64,000 nucleotides of DNA from Rhododendron vialii (lineage: Eukaryota; Streptophyta; Magnoliopsida; Ericales; Ericaceae). The notes under the pieces are model-generated. The model was not told the origin of the DNA. It searched no databases and saw only the letters and a list, made by a program, of their open reading frames with translations. This document shows positions 12,170 through 22,700 of this stretch, one piece after another (within the stretch, counting starts at the first letter, position 1; every line of letters starts with the position of its first letter). The translations under genes and the position numbers were made by a program. The stretch is taken from contig NC_080566.1 of NCBI RefSeq assembly GCF_030253575.1, forward strand, positions 30,043,001 through 30,107,000, given 5' to 3'.

Positions 12170-12290
12170 CATTCATCAAACAACAAGATCCACCAAGGCA
12201 CATGACATTCATCAACATTTGATTAAACAAAAAGAGCCACCAAGGCATGATATTCATCAACAATGGTAAATAAAAGGCCACCATAGCATG
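12170..12290 (-). repeat. Inverted relative of 3510-3594
   Basis: Read in reverse, it carries CATGCCTTGGTGGCTCTTTT twice with ATTGTTGATGAAT-like spacers, as in the block at 3510-3594 on the plus strand. One copy lies inside and the other outside the 13.5-kb frame, so they are probably dispersed copies of the same repeat. Confidence 0.55.
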
Positions 12291-13986
12291 TCAAGTTTAA
12301 TGATTTACATAAACCATAACACAAAAAGGCCGCATTTGCTATTTACATTCAACAAAAATAGACATATATCGTTGTTTGTCTCCATGAATCATGCAACAAA
12401 AATAGCTACAATATATGTCATCAAATTTTCCTTCAAGTGCTGGAATATTTCTGTTGAGCCTTTCGAATAACATCTTTCATGTACTTGTTCCCCAAAAAAA
12501 AGGATCAAGTCCAACAACCAAGTGGATCCCACTTTCTTCAGAACTGAACTTTAGCTACATTTAAGAAATAAAAGCAAAATTTAGAAACAAATTTGGGTCT
12601 ATGAACCGGTAATCTTAAGATCAAACATTAAAAAAATGAGCTAACAGGTAAGCGCCTCACGTTGGTGCCTGCTGTTTCGACATGAAAAGCTCTAGCTCTT
12701 ATTGCAGCTCTTATCTCTAATCAAATCATTCTCTGCAACTTTTATCTCTAATCCAACTTCTATGTCTATGAGCTGCTGTGGGCATTGTACATACAAGTAT
12801 TTTGAGTTCTAATCAGAAACAACATATTGAAGGATTATGGGCACAAATAAGAATGCATGATAGATGATAGTACATTAATGATTGGACTTCTCTTCTGGCT
12901 TACCTTGGGAAATTCAGCTTCTCTTGCTAAAAATTATATTGGATTGAGTAGAGCTCTTCATCCACAATCACCTCATTATATGGTCTGTCACTGTGCAGTA
13001 CTTCTCAATAGCTAGTCTATGCATATACAGAAATTGGTGACAATAAATAAGGAGCTTTTTAGCTTGGAACTAGAATGAATCAAATTAACAAATTTGAAAC
13101 TAAAAAAATAGTTCAAGTAACTGGTTATATGCTACAATCTTACACGTTTTGTTGCAAAATGAGGAATACCATGAAAAAGCTTTTGGCATAACATTCCAAA
13201 AGCAAAGAAGCCAGTTGCAAAATTAGCCGTCAATGATCCAACTAAACCACAACATCGAGAGAGTGAAGCAGAATAAAACTGTTTGATATTTCTATCCATT
13301 AATTCCCTGGCATGAATTCCAATTCAAACTTAATAAAGATTCTAAACATTCACTTTCACGAATCAAAACCAAAACAAGGTAGATATTCATTATGTAATAC
13401 AAGTAGATTTAAGCACAGCAAAAATGTCTTAGGTACTCCTACAATCATAAGATTAAATTTTTTTTATTGGCATTGAAGATTGATCTATGCACAAGAATGT
13501 GCTCTTTCTATTCACAATGAACACTAAATTGGACTAAGAGAATAACACAAGTGGGAGTTATCTTTCTTTTATCTTTTACCTCGACAAGTTCCAATCCAAA
13601 CAGCCATATAGTCACTTGTACAAAACAAAGAATTCAAAATTACTTGATTACGACTCCAAATTTATGCACAAGCTTATGCTTCGTCAAACACAAGTGCAAA
13701 TGCCCCAAATTGCACAATATTCAAGGTTTAAAAAATCTTAAGTCCTAGCAATGGAACATCTCTGAATACATCAGAGATGAAAGTTATGTAAGTTAGTAGT
13801 TTCACTGAACATGACGATAAACAACTAAGTAGACCTTACCTGGATAACATCAACCCCTATTCAAAGAATACAAACACACAAATTCTAAACATATCAAGCC
13901 ATCTAATTGCTTATACCCAATAAAGGGACCTAAAACATGAAGAAAAAAAAATTCTGATGTTTACGATCCCTAATTAATATAGCGTT
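12291..13986. other. No gene seen
   Basis: AT-rich sequence with only short chance reading frames. No domain, splice-linked exons, terminal repeats or RNA gene were recognised. It belongs to the interior of the 13.5-kb frame. Confidence 0.5.
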
Positions 13987-14570
13987 TGTAATGCCCCGAA
14001 TTTTGAGAATGTTAAATAGACATTTTCATTGAAAATCTAGATAGAGGCTAGCTCAATATTACATCATAAACTTAATGAAAGTACTTTTCTTCAACAAAAC
14101 AAAGGGGAACTAGGGTAACTAGGGTTCCTAACTACAGCTCCGCCTACTCCTCCATCCTAGCCAGCTCTTCAGCTCTAAAGGCCTCTAAGGTGTACAACTC
14201 ACCTTGATCATTTACAAAGTCTGACACACTATACCGGCGTCGCCACCAATATAATATGTCAGGGTCACCAAAGGTAACACCGTGAGCTACAAAAGCTCAA
14301 TAGAACAACCCATATCCACTAACCCTTAACTTACAAACGAACATGAATTCAATGATTTCCATATAGTTCATATATATTTGACAAAATAGGTAACAATGGC
14401 ACATCCACATTCATTATCTAAACTAACGTTGGTGTCCATTATTTTTCGAGTTTCTCCTACGCGACTCCTCGTAGACCGTGTCACCATTTTTCACTTTTCA
14501 TATCCATATCACATTTTCAAAATCGTTTTAACACACCCAACCTCGGTTCCGCCGTTCCGGTCTCCCGAGT

Positions 14571-14830
14571 ATCCTCACAATGGTTCCGCCGCATTGGGTT
14601 TCCATTGGCACACATTTGCATTGGCTCCTCTCCACGGATAACCAAGCCATACCTCACCATGGTTCTGCCGCTCCGGGTTCCCATGGGAACGCACACAACC
14701 TCACAATGGTTCCGCTGATCCAGATTCCCATTGAAACACACACAAACCTCACAATGGTTCCACTATTCCGGATTTCCATTGGAACACACACACATTTTCA
14801 CAATGGGCAAGTCCGGCCACATTGTGATTT
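14571..14830. repeat. Minisatellite, about 48-60 bp units
   Basis: Four degenerate units open with CTCACAATGGTTCCGC or a close variant and contain GGTTCCCATTGGAACACACA-like cores. The array lies in the presumed U5/R part of the LTR-like unit. Open frames across it are artefacts of the repeat. Confidence 0.75.
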
Positions 14831-15743
14831 CAAAACATACCTTGTCATTAACACACCCTAGGTGTCATGTTTCTATCTTCCTTGATTTTTGTGTCTCGTC
14901 ACACGCATAGATTCCGCGGTAGGACTTTTCACATACGTAATCATAAATCATTCATTATAATCTTGAAACGAAACTAGCGAGATCATCTAATTCTATATTA
15001 CTAATCATGCTCAAATCACTGGTTAAAGCATAACACCACATATACGGACGCCTTTGGAGTGAAATTCACTTATGCTTTACAACAAGACAAGTAATACAAG
15101 CAATTCATGCATACATGCTCATAACCATTCTAAAGATCAAAATATGAATACTTCTATCAATGATAAAGTTTTTAACTTTCGAAAACCGTTTTTTCTTCCT
15201 TTGTGAAAAATTCAAAACAACACATGTTTATTAGAGTAAAAGTCGATTATTCTAACATGTTCATACTTCCATTAGCGAGAATAAGTTATTAACTATCATG
15301 CATTTCAAAACATTATAAGTGATAGATAACCTTATATACGGAGAATCTACTCATACTTTCGACATACGGTTCTACGTTATACTTAGAGTTGGTGAACAAA
15401 GGGACTCTACGTATACTTAGAGATGGCATATATGGGAATCTACCTTTTTTTCTTGGCGGTAGTGGTGACTACGGAAAGTAAGTTGTCGATCGGGTAGAGT
15501 AACTTCCTATGGTTGGCTTCCGATAGCTTCGAAAGAGAAAGGTTTCTCTCGAAACTTGATCTTGACTAAACTACTTGAACTTTTTGGATCGAAAAGGTGT
15601 TTTAGGATGAGTTTCTCAAAGAACTTAGGAAGAACTTCAAGAACAAGGAAAAACTAAGTAAGAAGAAGTAAGAATACAAGCTTTCTTAGAGAGAGAAGTT
15701 GGAGGGAGGATGAAGGTGTGAGTTGAATGGTGCATGGAGGGTG

Positions 15744-15752
15744 CTATTTATA
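15744..15752 (-). promoter_or_regulatory. TATA box in the solo LTR
   Basis: The minus strand reads TATAAATAG within the LTR-like unit, followed by a leader containing CTTCTCTCTCTAAGAAAG. The position and direction fit an LTR promoter. Confidence 0.5.
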
Positions 15753-16200
15753 GCCAAACTAACTTCTATTACCCAATGAATAAAATTTTCCCTAGCAATT
15801 ATTGTCCAATGGTTAAAAGGGCAATTATGATGGGTATGATTTTGTCAATTCAAGCCAAGCCTTCCATGACTTGTCTTGTCCAATGTTTTAGGCTTAAGGC
15901 TATAAAAATCAAGTATGATCTTAGGCTTTCTAGGTAAATCTAGGTAATTATAAGCTAGGTTACAAGACTTACAAGTCTAATGGCTAGTCTTCCATGTATG
16001 GTCAATCCTAGTTTAAGTTTGTAGTCAAAATCTAGGATGATCAAAGGCTAGTTTGGAAGCAAATCTAAGATGACTAAGGTTAGGATTCTATGCTTGAAAT
16101 TGACTAGAAATGGGTTGTCATGTAGTACAACGGTTGAGTGTGAAGTTGGGTCAATAGGTAGCTTGATGGAGTGTACAAAATCACATGCACACACCCACAC

Positions 16201-16278
16201 ATCTCTCTCTCTCTCCCCCTCTCTCTCTGGGCCCATATATATCTCTCTCTCTCTCTCTCTCTCTCCCTTGTAATATGT

Positions 16279-16310
<32 letters not shown>
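16201..16310. repeat. Compound microsatellite (CT)n and (AT)n
   Basis: Two CT tracts (about 16201-16230 and 16241-16266) are followed by an (AT)n tract near 16285-16308. Several overlapping open frames in both directions come only from these repeats. Confidence 0.9.
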
Positions 16311-16313
<3 letters not shown>

Positions 16314-17122
16314 AAAGCCTAAAATAATTAGGCTAAAACCTAGGTGTGCATACATGGCATAGCTAGGCTTTCTTCCTTTAGAAGCAAAAATGATGGCTAT
16401 GACTTGTCTAGTCAAGTTATACACACTTTGACAAGTCAAAAGTTTATTAACCAAGGAATAATAATTTTCCTAACATTTATTAACCAATGGTTAAAGAAAT
16501 AAAGAAAGTAGGCATGGGCTTGAATGACTAGTCATGTGGTATAATGATTATCTCTAATGGCCTAATGGTTCAATTACGGTTTAGGAAGGTTCATAAGGCT
16601 CAAAGATGGTCAAAAAGATCCATCTAGGGTTGGGAAAATGTAATTAGGTGAATTGGTGGTTCGGTTCCTTCAACAAATCGGTTGAAAACTAATTTTACTT
16701 ACCACGTAGGATTTCTAGTCAAGAAATATAATTTTAGAGGACTAAAATCTAATTATAATGGATTATAGAAATTAAAAAAAGAAATTTTAAAAGAAATTCA
16801 AGTAATTAAAATAAAATTTAAATATTTAACGAAATTTTTATTTACCAAAAATCAAGGTCATTACAAACTATCCCATTTAAAATAATAACGAAAGGGAGAG
16901 ATATCTCGCAGATTTGGAGGAGAGCACAAGACAAAGGGCTTTCATCGTTTGCTTAGGGGCTGTAGAGGTGTGGAGGTTTCCTTCGGTTGCGGAGAGGAGC
17001 ACAAAAGAGAGAGGCGGGAGGCGTCCGACTCTGATTTTGTCGTTCGCATTAGGGAGCTGTGGAGGTGGAGGTGAACGAGTGTGGAGAGGAGAGAGAGGCC
17101 AAAATAGTTTAGGACTTGCAAG

Positions 17123-17679
17123 TAGGGGTGTAAATGAGCCGAGCCGAACCAAATATTGACATATTCCAGCTCGGCTCGATCAGAATTTGTCTGGCTCGAG
17201 CTCGGCTCGAGTTCGAATCGAGCCGAAAAAGTTCGGCTCGAGCTTGGCTCGATAAGCATGTACAAAGCTCGAGCTCGGCTTGTTAGTATTCGGTTTGGAA
17301 TAAACGAGCCGGCTCGGCTCAAATTCGAGCTCGAATTCGTCAACTTTTTGGCCTTAATATTGAAAAATTAGCTAAATGAGCCGAGTCGAACCAAATATTG
17401 GCATGTTCGAGCCGAATCGAACTAAACTTATATATTTTGAGCCAAGACGAACCTGTTCGTGAACTTATATATTGGCATGTTCGAGCCGAGCCGATCCTAT
17501 ATATTTCGAGCCGAGACGAACATGTTCGCGAACTTGTTCGAGCCAAGCCCTGCTTGGTTCGAGCTCGGCTTGTTTATCAAACGAGCTGCAAAATCGAGTT
17601 CGAGCTCGGCTCGTTTACCCTTCGAACTAAGCCCTTACCAAGCCGATCTCGCAAACTGCTCAGCTCATTTATAGCCCTA
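17123..17679. mobile_element. hAT-like MITE rich in GAGCCGAGC motifs
   Basis: The left end TAGGGGTGTAAATGAGC is matched in reverse by the right end TAGGGCTATAAATGAGC. The flanking 8-mers CTTGCAAG and CTTACAAA are imperfect copies, fitting an old 8-bp hAT target duplication. The interior is a web of direct and inverted GGCTCGAGCTCGGCTCG variants, giving false reading frames on both strands. It is non-autonomous. Confidence 0.75.
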
Positions 17680-17937
17680 CTTACAAATATTTTCACGTTA
17701 ACTGGTAATAACAGGAGTAACTGGGAATATGAGGTAACTGGGAGGAAGAGAGAGAAGGAGATCTCTGGCTAGGATTAAAAGAATTTGATCCAACGGTTCA
17801 AACAGAATGGGAGTATGATGCTCCCAAAACCGCCTGGTAGCATCATAGCTATACCCGAATGTTTCAAAGGATAATTATATATCACTCTCTTTAGGGTGTA
17901 CTTGCTAGTTGCTACACACAATCATAACTCTGTAGCC

Positions 17938-18185
17938 TCGGGCCCCGTTCCAAACAGTCAAATAAATATTTATTTTTAAAGAAAATAATTTCAAACTCAA
18001 AAATAATGAGTTTATTGAAATCTAAAAATATGCAATTTGAATCTTATTTAAGATATCTCAATGAGATATTTAATACGGTGCAAAAAAAATTAAAAATTTA
18101 TTTTTCGTTTATATTATTTTTAAATTTAAAAATATAAAAATATAAAATAAATATTTATCTTTTAAGAAGATGTTCTGCAACGTTC
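17938..18185. mobile_element. AT-rich MITE-like element
   Basis: Starts with GGCCCCGTTCCAAACAG and ends near AGAAGATGTTCTGCAACG. It shares TTTCAAACTCAAA and a TTGCACCG-type motif (reverse orientation in part) with the element in ARP5 intron 10 (25770-26010). The borders are approximate. Confidence 0.4.
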
Positions 18186-18343
18186 TTTCGGTACCCAAAA
18201 AGGTAGTAGAACCATACGCCAATACTACACCCGATCATATCATAAAGGAAGATATACGCGAACAGCGAACTACACACGATCATATCGGAGGAAGAAAGGT
18301 CGTCGTCTTCCCAAAAAGGAAGAAGAAAACTCGTCGGTCGCCG

Positions 18344-18421
18344 GCGACGAGATCTGTTTCCGAGTTTCCTCCAGCGAGATCTGTTTCCGAGTTTCCCTCC
18401 GACGAGATCTGTTTACGAGCT
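18344..18421. repeat. Triple 27-28-bp direct repeat
   Basis: CGAGATCTGTTTCCGAGTTT occurs three times (starts near 18347, 18374 and 18402) with small changes. It sits in a GC-richer block (18170-18640) that could be a degraded exon or leader. No protein was recognised. Confidence 0.7.
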
Positions 18422-19120
18422 CTGTAGCTGCACATAGAACATATCAGGTGAGTTAGATCCGTGTCTCAGTTCCGGTGAGATTTTTTTTTTGAAACCACAA
18501 ACCAGACGCTCCGATGTCAGTCGGGAGCACGCTCCTCTGTCGATGGGATCGCGCTCCAGTCACGAATCTGACTTTGGAGCGCAAATTCGCGCTCCTGTGT
18601 TGGGAGCGAGCCCAGGTCACACGAATCCTGCTACTAAGCGTTTGAACAATTTTTTGCTTTATTTGGTTTTGTTTGCTGGATGCTTTAGTTCTACGTTTAT
18701 ATAGCTATGGATTGCTTCAGATATTGAAATATATTTTTCCCTTAAAAAGATTCCTATATCTATATTGGACTCGGTAAAATAGGAATTCATAGTGTGCATT
18801 TAACAAATCCCAATATCTAAGCTTTGTTTTATTGATTGTTTACGCTCGGATTGTGGTTGCCATAGAGGGTTTGTCTTTTTCGTTTCAAATCGTTCCAGTA
18901 TTTTGTAATAACTCTTGCTGTGACTCAGAGTTAGTGTGTTCTGTTCGTTTGTATAATTTATGTAATTTATAGTTTTTATGTATGGGTTTTAATGATATAG
19001 TTTGTTCGCTAGGGTTTGTATTCTGTTCTGTAGTAGATGATTTTTGCTTGACAAAATTATTTATAGGTTTTGTGTGCTTTGCCATGTAATTTGCGTAACT
19101 CTATATCTGTAGTCTGAATT

Positions 19121-19293
19121 AGCAGGTGGTGCATGCGGAAAGAGATTTGAAGCAGGCAGTAAACCAGTAGTGAAAAAGCCCAAACTCATGCATATGCCAC
19201 CGGAGCTTTTAGTCAGCATTGAAGTGCCAATATCTATGATAAAATCACTTTACTTGCTACCATCAATAATACGTATAGTGAAGTCTCTAATAT
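19121..19293 (+). pseudogene. DICER-LIKE (DCL1/DCL2-type) gene fragment
   Basis: In frame from about 19132, after an AG, translation gives KPVVKKPKLMHMPPELL, then VSIEVPISMIKSLYLLPS, then IIRIVKSLI and a stop at 19291-19293. The pattern MPPELL..I(D/E)VP....KS.YLLPS..(H)R..SL matches the conserved segment between the PAZ and first RNase III domains of plant Dicer-like proteins, closest to DCL1/DCL2. The conserved HR is changed and a stop follows, with no RNase III sequence downstream, so it is a short dead fragment. It lies 480 bp upstream of ARP5. Confidence 0.55.
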
Positions 19294-19773
19294 AGTTATC
19301 AAGATCTTCCTTTCCTGAGGAATTGTGTTCCGATTTTGAAGAATCCATTCAGTGGTTCTGGAGAATCTAATTAGTGGTTTTCAATGCTTGTATTTGGTTC
19401 TGTTTCATCCACTTTCAGCTGTTTATTGGGTAGTGGGTTTTGGTAAATTCTTGATTTTCTTGTTGGGGGCTCCAGTTCAGTTCAGTGCTTCCTTGATCCA
19501 ATCTGAATCAACGTGCATCAGAGATTAGTTCTGTTTGTGGGGAATTGTGGAGGAACCAGCCCAAGATGTGGTGGTGGTCGGCTGACTACCCCGCCCAAAA
19601 AAGATAATCCGTAATTTCCCTTGTTTTACAACAATCTCCAAAAACAACCCAAATAAGCCAAAAACTTAAACAATAAAAGCTAAGCACATTTGATTATTAA
19701 ACCAACGAAAATGACCGAACGTGCTACTAACACCCTAGTCCTCCTGTTCTAGAGAGAGAGAGAAGGAAAGAGA

Positions 19774-22700
19774 ATGCCGTTCATAAGCAAGATACAGAGG
19801 CAATCAGATTACAGTCTCTTCCCGTCAAGTTGTCCGATCGTCATCGACAATGGCGCCTCCTACTTCCGACTTGGGTACAACACTAGAATTCCTAATTGAC
19901 TATACATTTTACACTTATATGCATACTCGTGTCTGTATTTGCAATTTTTATTTGGTCATGACTTTGCAGATGGGCAGGAGAAACTGATCCTCGCATTATC
20001 TTCCGGAATATCGTTCAGAGGCCACGCCTTAAAACTACCGGTAAAATGTTTTTACTTATTTGTAAAGCGTTATTGGTTTAGAGACTTGATAATTTCGATT
20101 CTATGTGATGTTTGGGAGTAGTAAATCCTTGGAATGACGGTCGAAAACCACAATTGCTGCCAACTCTTGGGTGCATAGAAAGGGACTTCAGATTACGTCT
20201 TGTTTTGAACTTGAGCACCTTCTTTACATATTCTGTCAAATGGTCAAAAAGATTTAACCAAATAGGCCAACGGGCGACGGTGCTTTTTTTTTAAATATTG
20301 TGCCCTAATCTTTTGTTTTCTGAGACCAGTTTAATGTTTTCAATTCTTGATGTTATTGTAGTCTTGTACATAATTTGGAAATTGGAAAAAAGGATTAGCA
20401 ATACGAAGACATGTTCTCTAATGTTGTGCCTTAAGTTGGAATTTTTTGCAATTATCCGCCAGAACGTCTCTTATTTTCCCTTTGTTTATTGCATTCAGTA
20501 GGTAATTCTGTTGTTACCATTAATCATGTGCTTTTTCTTTCAATCTTTTATTGGCGTAAACTGTAAAGTTAGTGTCAGATGACTGGGCGGGACACTTGAC
20601 CCTTGGGTAATGGTAAGGTGTATGTGGCAGACATTTGTGTAGGTGTATAATAATTTGAGTTTGGGATAAAACTATGCTAGAAAACTTGTATTTATGAATG
20701 AAATACTTCACGATTCTAGTAAAGAATTTGTAAGTTAAACAAGTATATTGAGAAATATTCTATTTGTTTGTGCCCACTGGCCTTGATATTGGAATTACAT
20801 GAATTTGATGCTTAGACACATACCCACAGTCCCACACCCGACACTTGCACCCCAATCCCTATGACATAGATGGCATGTGCCAAGAGGTAGCTGGGGTCTG
20901 TGGTATTGTGGGCTGTGCAGGGGGAGTTACAGAATGGGGTTTGATAATTAACTTCTTTTGGGAGAAAATATCTACGTTTTCCCACTAAAAGAAGAAACAA
21001 AACAAAAAACAAGGCATTTGTTAGATTGTGACTTCTGTAGAATCATCTTGTGGTTGTATTCTCATTTGTGAACAGGTGAAACTGTCACAATTGTCGGAGA
21101 CCATGATCCTGCATTGATGAAATACTTTGATTGCACACGGTCAGGACCTCGTTCAGCCTTTGAAAGCAATGTTGTCTTCCAGTTTGAGATAATGGAATAT
21201 GTAAGCTTGAGGTTTTAGTTGCTCTAAATGCTGTCATACTTGATTCCCCATTTTCAACAGTATCATCTGTATAATTAATAGGCATGCATATGTAGTCAAT
21301 GCTAAATTATGTTGTTCTCCTTCCACCTTTCAATACATGTATGTTATCTTTTATTTACTTTTATTCTTGTGTTGAAAAGGCCTAGTTTTACTCTTCCTCT
21401 TTCGCAATGATAAATGCCTAGTGACCTACTCTATAATCAAGAAAATTCTTCTTTTGTTGCTTCTTATGTCAAGTTGAACCATGAAAATGTTAGAGAATGA
21501 CTGAGGATAGTTAGTGGTCTACTGCACAATATCTGATTTTGCTGTGTAAGATTTATTTCCAATTTGAAGCATGAAATGTTCTTTCTTTGTTGCTAAGATT
21601 CACTGTAATTTTTCCCCCATTACTAGGGATATGTTCCAATTCATAGGTGGACTCAATGTCAGGCTTGCAATGTGGCATATAATATCTTAATATCATATTG
21701 CTAGATTGTCAAATAATAGTATGAAAACTTCATGAAGTTTTTATTTATTTAGCAAGGTACTTCATGAAGTAGTTGTGTGTATCAAATTTGTTACTGAATT
21801 TTAGCTTTGTATCCTGATTCTCGTTTCTTATATCTTGCATTTGTAGATTCTTGACTTTGGGTTCGATAGGTTGGGTGCAGATCAAGCAGAGGTGCGTTAA
21901 AGTTGTGCACAGAGTTTATGTATCAATGATTAATCTACACAAAAAGGAAAAGAAAGAAAGAGAAAGAAAAGGGGAATGGGAATGAGAAAAAGGAGAAAAC
22001 AACATTGTTCTCTTTGGAATTCAAAAAGAATTTTTCAAAAAATTCCCACTAGATTCCCCCTACTTCCAACATTTCTCTCTCTATCTCTCTCCACTTATTA
22101 CCCCTACTATTTTTCAAAAAACTTTTCAAAACACAAACCAAACACAGATTGATTCTGGACTTTGGGTTTTCCATACACCATTTGTTCCCTTTAGTGCTTC
22201 CTAATCGCATTAAAGTGGTTTTTCATACTGTAAGAATTGTATCTATCCTGAGCGACATCTATGTTATATATTGTAATTTCTTGTGGTTGTCTAGTTATTT
22301 AGTTTGAACTCGCAGGCTCCGTGCATATTGTTGGTCTTTAGGGTGCTCTAGTTGTCTAGAACTATCAGATGTTTCATTTGATGATTTTAAGCACTTGGAG
22401 ATCGTCTCACAGAAATGATGTTACTTATCATCTCATTAAAATAGACAAGCATGAATTGTGATGGGAAATCATCACCATACGAATGGCAACATATATGAAA
22501 GGTTGTTGGAAGGACATGTACATTTGTAAAAAGGTGGAAAATGAAACCAGTAAATTTCAAATGCAATGGACAGCAAAATACAAGCATTTTAATTTCTCTT
22601 CAAATGCCTCAGCCTTCATGCAACACTTGGAACTGCAATGATATTCATTTGCTTACTTCGTTACTTGTGCACATCTGCAAAGCATCTTTAAATAATTTCA

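Larger units (their letters stand above)
13987..16865 (-). mobile_element. LTR-like unit, probably a solo LTR (2.9 kb)
   Basis: On the minus strand it starts TGTAATGACCTTGATTTTTG at 16865 and ends ..CGGGGCATTACA at 13987. It has a TATA box (TATAAATAG) at 15744-15752, a leader downstream, and a block near 14220-14290 resembling the inner end of the LTR at 134-1869 (GGTCACCAAAGG and neighbours). No primer-binding site adjoins its inner end, so it is either a solo LTR or cut. No clear 5-bp target duplication was found, which lowers confidence. Confidence 0.55.
4374..17861. mobile_element. Outer 13.5-kb Mutator-like frame with nested insertions
   Basis: The ends are inverted relatives over about 40 bp. 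The left carries TGATGCTCCCA..TGGGAGCATCA and the right, read in reverse, TGATGCTACCA..TGGGAGCATCA, both followed by TACTCCCA. Each end is therefore also a hairpin. An identical 9-bp direct repeat, TTTCAAAGG, flanks the whole (4365-4373 and 17862-17870), as expected for a MULE target duplication. No transposase was seen. Most of the interior is later insertions: a 4.86-kb MULE, a 2.9-kb LTR and a hAT-like MITE. The alternative is two independent MITEs with a chance 9-bp match. Confidence 0.5.

Noticed and set aside
16104..16454. Frames of 60-116 codons on both strands
   Set aside because: They come from CT/GA and AT microsatellites.
17156..17772. Several overlapping frames with Arg/Glu/Ser-rich proteins
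   Set aside because: They are translations of the GAGCCGAGC repeats of the hAT-like MITE.
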